A program made the position numbers and the translations under genes. A DNA stretch of 7,209 nucleotides, from the NCBI GenBank assembly GCA_900552115.1, contig URYP01000110.1:1-7209 (forward strand). Reading direction: 5' to 3'. Shown here one piece after another: positions 1 through 5,700 of the stretch. The notes under the pieces are model-generated. The model was not told the DNA's origin. It saw only the letters and a list, made by a program, of their open reading frames with translations, and did not search any database. The stretch's first letter is position 1, and every line of letters starts with the position of its first letter. The stretch is from an uncultured Oscillospiraceae bacterium. GTDB lineage: Bacteria > Bacillota > Clostridia > Oscillospirales > Acutalibacteraceae.

Positions 1-1
1 C

Positions 2-34
2 ATCCGGGCGCTGGAACCGGAGCAATTAATGTAA
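2..34 (+). CDS. C-terminal tail of an upstream gene (partial)
   Basis: Reading from base 2 gives ten residues, IRALEPEQLM, then TAA, followed at once by a strong hairpin. This looks like the end of a protein whose body lies outside the window. The frame is not certain: reading from base 1 also stays open, to a TAA at 43-45, but that stop would lie inside the hairpin stem. The charged, Leu-rich tail makes the frame from base 2 more plausible. No function can be assigned from ten residues. Confidence 0.3.
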   Translation: MRALEPEQLM

Positions 35-43
35 AGGCTTTTT

Positions 44-72
44 AAACGGGCCCTGCAAAGCAGGGCCCGTTT
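44..72 (+). terminator. GC-rich hairpin, probable terminator of the upstream gene
   Basis: A perfect 13-bp stem (44-56 with 60-72, core CGGGCCCTGC) closes a 3-base AAA loop. Only three T residues end the stem and the following bases are mixed, so the classic U-tract is weak. Its position just after the upstream stop supports termination or 3'-end stabilisation. Confidence 0.6.
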
Positions 73-125
73 GCATTATCTTTAACCGGCCGTTATCACA
101 CTTGGGAAGGCCGCCGCATACGATA

Positions 126-157
126 TACTTGACAAGTAGACGGTATGGCGGCTCAAT
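126..157 (+). promoter_or_regulatory. Candidate promoter with overlapping palindromic operator
   Basis: A perfect -35 box TTGACA lies at 129-134. At 17-bp spacing the -10 position is CTCAAT (152-157), a poor match, so the promoter is probably weak or activator-dependent. The -35 box sits inside a perfect 13-bp palindrome TACTTGACAAGTA (126-138, six-base arms around A132). This is itself enclosed by a longer imperfect inverted repeat (110-121 with 143-152). Regulation of the lipoprotein unit by a dimeric repressor here is inferred. Confidence 0.45.
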
Positions 158-221
158 GGAAATGGAAAAATATGACTATAGCCGCCTATCCAACAAACAC
201 ATATTGAGGATGGGGGACAAC

Positions 222-530
222 ATGAATAAATCGGTTTGGCTGGTTCTGGGTATGGCGGTATTGTCCCTGGGCGGCTGCCATCCGGGAGCGGGCGCGCCTG
301 CTTCTTCCCGGATATCACGGGATGGGGGCGGCCCGGCCCGGGCTCCCTCACACATGGTGGCGCCAACCACTTTTCGAAAAGCGCTGGCGCCGCCGATGAA
401 TACGGCAGCCGGTTCCCGGGCTGTGCACCGGACGCTGAAACCAGCGGACGCGCCGTTAACAGACGAGGAACAAGCCGTCTATAAAAACGAGATGGATACA
501 CTTCTGGACGAACTGCTCGGCGAAGAATAG
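222..530 (+). CDS. Small predicted lipoprotein, function unknown
   Basis: Encodes 102 residues; the protein is not recognised. The N-terminus is a lipoprotein signal peptide: MNK, a hydrophobic stretch (about residues 5-16) and a lipobox LGGC at 16-19. Signal peptidase II should therefore cut before Cys19 and the mature protein should be lipid-anchored on the outer face of the membrane. Residues 20-75 are rich in Ala, Gly, Pro and Ser and look like a flexible tether. The last ~25 residues (from PLTDEEQ) form a probable acidic amphipathic helix with few neighbours that would allow a fold. The start at 222 is preferred over an in-frame ATG at 102 because a purine-rich GAGGATGGGGGA lies just upstream and because the signal peptide begins there. 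The next gene follows after 21 bases, so the two are probably cotranscribed, and both products are exported. Confidence 0.75.
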   Translation: MNKSVWLVLGMAVLSLGGCHPGAGAPASSRISRDGGGPARAPSHMVAPTTFRKALAPPMNTAAGSRAVHRTLKPADAPLTDEEQAVYKNEMDTLLDELLGEE

Positions 531-551
531 ACCCTTAAAGGAGGCTTCCAA

Positions 552-1415
552 ATGAAAAAAGCGGCCGCCTGCATGACCGCCGGTCTTTTGGCGCTGGCGC
601 TGACTGCCGGCAACAGTACCGAGGCGGCTATGTATAAGGATTATCTGGCTAAAAACACCGATTGGAAGTCCTATTATAATGAGGTTTATCGTCCGGTCTA
701 CGCCGCCTACCGGGAAGCGGTGGAAAATCTGCGGACGGAAATCCGCGGCTTGACATTTGAAGACCGGGCACACGCGGAAAAGGTGTTGGCCTTTTTAAAA
801 AACCTCACGGCGGCGCACCGAGCCTTTTACGGCGACCGTACAACGGCTGGGCTAAGCCGCTATGAGGTATCGGCGGCGCGCGAGGCCATGTATAAGGCGG
901 CGGATAAAGACAAGGATTATGACGCTGCCATCCGGTACTGCGCCAGGCTCAAGGCGTTGATGGAAGAACGGGTCGCTTTCCTGCGGGACGCGTCCGCTAA
1001 AATAGCCGCGTATCGGCCCGCTTTTCCCCCAAACGGCATTGCCTGGTTGGAACAGCAGCTCTCAACGCCGGGGAGTGCGGTATACGACTATTTTTCCGGC
1101 AAGGGCGCCCGCACATCGCTGGACTCGACCGGCCTCCATTTTGCCCCGCCGGTGAACGCCTCCATGAAAACGGCTACCGGGATCGGCGCGGATACGGATG
1201 CCAGCTGGCGGATTTATCCATGCGACAACGGGACGTACAATATCCTCTGGTCCTATACCTGCCTGGCGTATCTGAAAGCCGGGGATACCCTCCCCGCGGT
1301 GGTATTCTACAATACCGGCACACGGCAGGAGCGTTCCGGTTCGGCGGTCGTCGTGGCTAAAGCGGTCGATAACGGCTCTTTCCTCATAATGCAGGATTTC
1401 AAGGCTAATCCATGA
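552..1415 (+). CDS. Secreted protein of unknown function, helical N-terminal and beta-rich C-terminal parts
   Basis: Encodes 287 residues with a strong AAAGGAGG (537-544) eight bases before the ATG. Residues 1-26 are a Sec signal peptide: MKK, a hydrophobic core to about 19, and a likely signal peptidase I site near TEAA. There is no lipobox, since the only early Cys (7) lies ahead of the core. Residues 27-155 are charged and predicted mainly helical, with many Tyr, Lys and Glu, and could form a helical bundle. Residues 160-287 change character, with Gly/Thr/Val-rich segments and short hydrophobic strands such as LPAVVFYN, which suggests a small beta domain. Cys224 and Cys237 lie close together in that part. 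I recognise no family or catalytic motif. It follows the lipoprotein gene by 21 bases and ends at a hairpin, so the two form a unit. A complex or assembly role at the cell surface is only a guess. Confidence 0.8.
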   Translation: MKKAAACMTAGLLALALTAGNSTEAAMYKDYLAKNTDWKSYYNEVYRPVYAAYREAVENLRTEIRGLTFEDRAHAEKVLAFLKNLTAAHRAFYGDRTTAGLSRYEVSAAREAMYKAADKDKDYDAAIRYCARLKALMEERVAFLRDASAKIAAYRPAFPPNGIAWLEQQLSTPGSAVYDYFSGKGARTSLDSTGLHFAPPVNASMKTATGIGADTDASWRIYPCDNGTYNILWSYTCLAYLKAGDTLPAVVFYNTGTRQERSGSAVVVAKAVDNGSFLIMQDFKANP

Positions 1416-1418
1416 ACG

Positions 1419-1453
1419 AACAACAGCAGGCGGTCCTTCCGCCTGCTGTTGTT
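1419..1453 (+). terminator. 15-bp hairpin after the secreted-protein gene
   Basis: A perfect inverted repeat begins three bases after the stop codon: arms 1419-1433 and 1439-1453 (core CAGCAGGCGG) around a 5-base TCCTT loop. The 3' flank GCGATATAAC has no T-run, so it is not a textbook intrinsic terminator, although the final stem bases GTTGTT are U-rich in RNA. It most likely ends or protects the two-gene transcript. Confidence 0.6.
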
Positions 1454-1492
1454 GCGATATAACAAGCATTGCCGCTGGATGGCGGTGGGGTG

Positions 1493-1521
1493 TTGACAGC
1501 CGCCGTTCCCCGTGATAAGAT
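1493..1521 (+). promoter_or_regulatory. Sigma-A promoter of the acetyltransferase gene
   Basis: TTGACA (1493-1498), exactly 17 bases, then TAAGAT (1516-1521). Transcription would start near 1528 and leave a leader of about 30 bases. It lies between the preceding hairpin and the GTG start, so the acetyltransferase gene is a separate transcription unit. Confidence 0.75.
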
Positions 1522-1543
1522 GGGCGGCAGTAAAATCCATGCC

Positions 1544-1550
1544 GAAGGAG
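1544..1550 (+). promoter_or_regulatory. Ribosome binding site that fixes the GTG start
   Basis: GAAGGAG lies seven bases before GTG at 1558. An ATG at 1553, closer to this site, reads ATG CTG TGA and stops at once, so the GTG is the real start. Confidence 0.75.
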
Positions 1551-1557
1551 CTATGCT

Positions 1558-1980
1558 GTGATTACCAGTATCATAGGGAATACTCTGACCGATGACGCCA
1601 AAATCATCCGCCAGCGGGTGTTTATGGAGGAACAGGGATTTCAAAATGAATTTGACGATATAGACAACGCCGCCCGTCACATCGTTTTGTATGAAAATGA
1701 CCGGCCGGCGGCGACTGGGCGATGGTATGTCAAGGACGGAGCGGCTGTCATCGGCCGGGTAGCTGTCCTGCCGGAGTTCCGCCATATGCACCTCGGCGCC
1801 GCGGTGCTGCGGCGGCTGGAGGAGGATGCGGCCGCCGCCGGTTACCACACCGTCACTTTGTCCGCTCAGTGCCGTGTGCGCGGTTTTTATGAAAAGCAGG
1901 GTTACCGGGCGGTGGGGGAACCGTATCTGGATGAGTTCTGCGAACACATCCGCATGGAAAAGACACAGCCGGTTCCATAA
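1558..1980 (+). CDS. GNAT family N-acetyltransferase
   Basis: Encodes 140 residues, the usual size for a single GNAT domain. A protein of this family moves an acetyl group from acetyl-CoA to an amine; the substrate here is unknown, and the protein should be cytoplasmic. Residues 14-36 (AKIIRQRVFMEEQGF, then EFDDID) resemble the N-terminal part of ElaA/YjcF-like GNATs. Motif A, the acetyl-CoA binding strand and loop, spans about 66-87: GRVAVLPEFR followed by HMHLGAAVL. Its pyrophosphate-binding signature R-x-x-G-x-G/A is here R75-H-M-H-L-G80, with His78 in place of the first Gly. Motif B is visible as RGFYEKQGY (108-116). The start is GTG at 1558: GAAGGAG (1544-1550) is seven bases upstream, while the nearby ATG at 1553 meets a stop after one codon. 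It has its own promoter and converges on the ferritin gene. Confidence 0.88.
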   Translation: MITSIIGNTLTDDAKIIRQRVFMEEQGFQNEFDDIDNAARHIVLYENDRPAATGRWYVKDGAAVIGRVAVLPEFRHMHLGAAVLRRLEEDAAAAGYHTVTLSAQCRVRGFYEKQGYRAVGEPYLDEFCEHIRMEKTQPVP

Positions 1981-1991
1981 GCCGCAAAAAT

Positions 1992-2030
1992 AAATCCGCC
2001 GTTCTGATAGTTCAGAACGGCGGATTTTTT
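1992..2030. terminator. Bidirectional terminator between converging genes
   Basis: A 16-bp perfect stem (1992-2007 with 2012-2027, core TCCGCCGTTCTGA) with a 4-base loop is followed on the plus strand by TTTTTT (2025-2030). On the minus strand the stem runs out into ATTTATTTTTGC. It lies 11 bases after the acetyltransferase stop and just beyond the ferritin stop, so it can serve both genes. Confidence 0.9.
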
Positions 2031-2034
2031 ATGG

Positions 2035-2550
2035 TTAATCCAACACCAGCGAGGGAGCCGTATACACGCGGGTTTTATATTCGCTGTCCAGCATGTACAG
2101 GCTTTTTGGGTCGCTGCCGAACAGTTCCATTTTGGTAATCATATCGTGGGCGTTGGTCTCCTCCTCGCCCTGTTCCTTGACAAACCAGTCCAAAAACTGC
2201 ATGGTGCGGAAATCCTTCACCTGCTGGGCGGCGGCATAGATGGTGTGGATCAATTCGGTAACATACTCCTCATGCTCCAGCCCGGCGGTCAGCGGATCCA
2301 TCAGCGTCGTCAGCTCCTTGTCCGGCTTGCCGATCGCTTCCAGCTTCACACGCTCATTGTTGTTCTGCAAATACTGATAAAACAGCATGGCGTGGTCCCG
2401 TTCCTCCTGCGCCTGTATTTTGTACCAGTTGGCAAAGCCCTCGAGACCTTTGTCTTCGTAAAAATTGGAAAAATCCAAATACAAATAAGCCGAAAAAAAT
2501 TCTTTGTTTACCTGGTCGTTCAATAATTCCACGACATGTTTGTCCAGCAT
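2035..2550 (-). CDS. ftnA: Bacterial non-heme ferritin (FtnA type)
   Basis: Encodes 171 residues, close to the usual ~165 of bacterial ferritins. Family members form a 24-subunit cytoplasmic shell, oxidise Fe(II) at a di-iron centre and store ferric mineral. All expected ligands can be read at the same numbering as E. coli FtnA: Glu17, Glu50 and His53 (within EERDHA), Glu94, Gln127 and Glu130. The third-iron (site C) residues Glu49, Glu126 and Glu129 are also there, as are the nearby Tyr24 and Trp122. No heme-ligating Met of the bacterioferritin type is evident and the layout is that of the non-heme class. The start is supported by GGAGGT (2557-2562 on the complement) six bases upstream. The gene is single, with its own promoter carrying a palindrome over the -10 box, which suggests repression by a metal- or peroxide-sensing factor. 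It is divergent from the esterase, with no obvious functional link. Confidence 0.96.
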   Translation of the reverse strand: MLDKHVVELLNDQVNKEFFSAYLYLDFSNFYEDKGLEGFANWYKIQAQEERDHAMLFYQYLQNNNERVKLEAIGKPDKELTTLMDPLTAGLEHEEYVTELIHTIYAAAQQVKDFRTMQFLDWFVKEQGEEETNAHDMITKMELFGSDPKSLYMLDSEYKTRVYTAPSLVLD

Positions 2551-2578
2551 AATAATACCTCCAAAAAAGACTCATTTC

Positions 2579-2591
2579 TACTAAATTAGTA
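2579..2591. promoter_or_regulatory. 13-bp palindrome over the ferritin -10 box, possible operator
   Basis: TACTAAATTAGTA is a perfect palindrome with six-base arms around A2585. It overlaps the -10 hexamer and the predicted transcription start, which is a typical place for a repressor. The six-one-six layout resembles Fur/PerR-type boxes in size, but the sequence is not a good match to either consensus, so the regulator cannot be named. Confidence 0.4.
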
Positions 2592-2616
2592 TAGCTTAAT
2601 CGCGTGAAAAATGCAA
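2588..2616 (-). promoter_or_regulatory. Ferritin promoter
   Basis: On the minus strand TTGCAT (complement of 2611-2616), 17 bases, then TATACT (complement of 2588-2593). The start point would be near 2581, leaving a leader of about 30 bases that contains GGAGGT. Confidence 0.8.
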
Positions 2617-2618
2617 GC

Positions 2619-2632
2619 CCTAAACGCTACCA
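2619..2632 (+). promoter_or_regulatory. cre-like site (CcpA), tentative
   Basis: CCTAAACGCTACCA matches 12 of 14 positions of the catabolite-response consensus TGWAARCGYTWNCW; the two mismatches are the leading TG. It lies about 45 bp upstream of the esterase -35 box and directly behind the ferritin -35 box. Carbon-source control of the esterase would be reasonable, but the lost TG half-site makes this weak. Confidence 0.25.
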
Positions 2633-2676
2633 CTAAAATCTTCTTGTCGGTTTGTCCATATTTTGTGCATTGGCGG

Positions 2677-2705
2677 TTGAAAATTTCAAAAGATTGCTGT
2701 ATAAT
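2677..2705 (+). promoter_or_regulatory. Sigma-A promoter of the esterase gene
   Basis: TTGAAA (2677-2682), 17 bases, then a perfect TATAAT (2700-2705). Transcription would start near 2712, giving a leader of about 60 bases with a hairpin. The ferritin promoter runs the other way, with about 60 bp between the two -35 boxes. Confidence 0.85.
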
Positions 2706-2715
2706 GATTTTGTTG

Positions 2716-2740
2716 TGACGGCCTGTCCTCGAGGTCGTCA
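2716..2740 (+). promoter_or_regulatory. Hairpin in the esterase mRNA leader
   Basis: A nine-pair stem (2716-2724 with 2732-2740, including one G-T pair) closes a 7-base loop GTCCTCG. It begins within a few bases of the predicted transcription start, so it would be the 5' end structure of the mRNA. Protection from 5' decay is the simplest reading. It leaves the AGGTGG ribosome binding site (2761-2766) free, and there is no T-run to suggest attenuation. Confidence 0.45.
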
Positions 2741-2773
2741 ACAGAGAAATTATTAAGAAAAGGTGGATTCGCA

Positions 2774-5700
2774 ATGAAGAAATGGATGCGGACGCTGGCA
2801 TCGGTCGTAATGGCCGGCAGTATGCTGGCAACCATGCTGCCCTTCGGGGCCATGGCTGAGGCGGCCGATACAACGGTCACCCTCGGGGAAGCGCAGGTGC
2901 TCAAGCATGGCCGTACCTATGAGAAAGATGGCACTCTGTACCTGGACTGGACCAATTCCGGAATTTCCTTTAATTTTGAAGGGACCGGCGCCAAAGCGGT
3001 TCTCACCGCTTCGAGCCTGACCCCGAATCCGGGCTATGTCAACGTATACGTCGACGGTGCGCTGACGTCCAGCGCCACCCTGTATCTGGATAAGACCAAG
3101 GCGGAGTATACGCTGGCTGAAAACCTGCCGGCCGGTTCTCACACCATCACGCTGCGCAAGCGCAACGAAGCGGTCTATGGCAGCAGCGCCACGGTGGGCG
3201 TCGCGTCCCTGACCATCACCGGCGGCAGCCTCAAGGCCGCGCCTGCGGCAAAAGAGCGCCGCATTGAGGTGATCGGCGATTCCATCACCTGCGGCTTTGG
3301 CAATCTGGCCGCTAATACCAATGTGGGCTACAGCTCCCATGTGTCGGACGGCACCAGTACCTATGCCACCATGGCGGCGCAGGCGCTGAACGCCGAAATT
3401 GATGTGGTTGCCCGCAGCGGAATCCGATTTGTGCGGGTAGATGAAAGCAATTCTATTTTTCCGGTGTACGACAAGGTTTCAGGTCTTGAAAATAAGTGTA
3501 ACGATCCCTACGACTTTGAGAATAATGAAAAAGACGTGGTCGTGATCAATCTCGGCACCAACGACAACGGGGCCAGGGAAGATACGAACGGTGATGGGCA
3601 ATTTAATAGTCCGGAAGATAAGCTGGTAACCGACGCCTATATCCAGAGCGAAGCCAAAGCCTTCCTCGAAATGATCCGCATGAAAAACCCGAATGCGGAA
3701 ATCGTGTGGGCTTACGGCATCATGGGCTCCGGCCGCGTGAACGCGATTAAAGCGGCGATCAAAGAGGTCAATGACGCGGGCGACAATAAGGTCAGCTTCT
3801 ATGCGCTGGATCAGATTAAAGGATTGAGCGAAGGCTACGGTACCGGCAGTCATCCGACGGTGGCCACCTCCATTAACCGCAGCTTTGGCCTGGCGGAGTA
3901 CATTGCTGAAAAAACCGGCTGGAGCGATTATCGCTTTGATGTCCAGCTGGCGCAGCAAAAACGCCTGAATGCGGCCTATGACCGGGAAGAACTGAAACAG
4001 TATACCGAAGAGAGCGCGAAAAAACTGGCGGACGCGATGGATGCGGTGGATACGCTGTCCTCGTCTTCCTCCAATGCGGATATTAAAAATGCAGTGGCCG
4101 CCCTGTATTCGGCGCGTGCCGGCCTGGTGGTCGACATGGAAGATGTGGCGATGATCGGTGCGGAAGAAAAAACCGGCACGGGCCACTATATGAGTGTGAC
4201 GTATACGCCCAGCCCGGCGATTGATGTCAGCGCTTATGTGGGCCGCAAGCTGTATATTACCTATGATATCATGGTGGAAACCACGAACGCTCCTACTACC
4301 AAAGCCTGGCTCAGCTTCGTTAAAAATGGTCAGGCTGGCGTATGGACGGACGGCACCACCGACGATAAGACCCGTATCAACGTGGGTAGCCCGATCGGGT
4401 TCGGCAGTGAGCCAATGGATAAGGCCGATACCGAGTGGGTTACCGTGACGGCCGAAGTACCGGCTGCCTTGGCTGAAGGCGGCGAAATCACCGCGTTTAA
4501 ACTGTATGTGTATAACGATACTGCTGGTATGAACGGTACCGATGGAAAAGACCCCGAGGGTATTACCTGGAGCAACGACACAGGTGTCAGCATTAAGGTC
4601 AAAAACGTAAAACTCATGTCTATCACGTCTGACTATGTTAATAAAGAGGCGCTGGAAAACGCGCTGAAAACCCAGAAATCGGCTGGACAGCTCACCTCTT
4701 ACACCGACGAATCGGTGGCGGCCTACAACAAGCTGTTTACCGATGCCAAGGCCGTGTTCGATAATACCGAAGCGACCCAGCAGCAGGTGAACGAGGCGGT
4801 TGCCTCCCTGAAAGGGGCGGATAAGGTTTTGGTGCTGAAGGACGAAAACACCGTCGCTATCTTCTGGAGCGAGGAAAAAACGTCTAACGAGGACCATTAC
4901 CTCAGCTTGGATGCGGCCCTGGAAACGCCGCTGGATCTGACGCCCTACGCCAACGATGTGCTGATGCTCAGTTATGATATACGCATCAATACCACTGAAA
5001 GCCATCCCGGCCCGAATGTCTCCGGATGGCTCGATTGCATCCGCAACGGCGAAGTCCGGTTGTTCTCCGTGGATGCGGCGCAGGCCAACAACGATACCCG
5101 CGTGACGGTCGGCGGAGACGATACCGGAAAAACCCATTGCAAAAAGAATGAGCTGGCGAATATCCAGGCGAATGAATGGATGACCGTAACGGTTCCGGTG
5201 CCGCAGAAGATTCTGGAAGACGGCCGCATCACCAAGTTCCACATGTTCCTCTATAACGACTTGAACGCATGCAATGCGGAGTGGGCGAATAACGTCGGCG
5301 TGACGCTGAGCCTGCGCAATGTCAAGATTGTCAAGGAGGGCAGCTCCGAAACCGTCAACAAGGATGCCTTGAACGAGCTGATCGTGGAGATGGAAGACGT
5401 CGATCCGGATATCTTCACAATCGGTGTTGAGGAGTTCAAGGCGGCGCTGGCCGAGGCCAAACGCGTGGCGGCCGACCCGAATGCCACGCAAGCCGATGTG
5501 GACAAAGCGGCTGCCGACCTGGAAACCGCCTATGATAATCTGGATTGGGACATTGATTTCGACTGGGGCAACATCGACGGTAAAGACGATGTGACCGCGG
5601 CGGACGCCCTGATGGCCCTTCAGGCGGCTACCCAGAAAATCACCTTGGATGAAGATCAGGAATTCCTGGCGGATGTCAACGGCGATGGTGAAGTTGCGGC

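Noticed and set aside
102..221. A 40-codon N-terminal extension of the lipoprotein starting at ATG 102
   Set aside because: It would begin upstream of the only promoter seen and place the signal peptide and lipobox in the interior. The start at 222 has a ribosome binding site and gives a normal lipoprotein.
2146..2526. A 126-codon plus-strand open frame opposite the ferritin gene
   Set aside because: The ferritin has every iron ligand in place, a ribosome binding site and a promoter. The opposite frame is a composition shadow with no ribosome binding site of note.
2579..2591. A Fur or PerR box at the ferritin promoter
   Set aside because: The spacing (six-one-six) is similar, but the arms TACTAA/TTAGTA differ from the GATAAT and TTATAAT consensus forms, so I report only a palindrome with an unnamed regulator.
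2551..2773. Riboswitch or small RNA in the divergent region
   Set aside because: The esterase leader is only about 60 bases and holds one simple hairpin. No known riboswitch core, terminator or T-run was seen in either leader.
4060..4075. Possible simple-sequence phase-variation tract at the serine run in FIVAR segment 1
   Set aside because: The five Ser codons are mixed (TCC, TCG, TCT) and do not form a uniform repeat that would slip; it is a loop of low complexity only.
3479..5491. A 670-codon open frame on the minus strand inside the esterase gene
   Set aside because: It lies wholly opposite a gene with a signal peptide, recognisable domains, promoter and terminator. Its translation is rich in Arg, His, Ile and Gly without domain logic, as expected for the complement of codon-biased GC-rich coding DNA.
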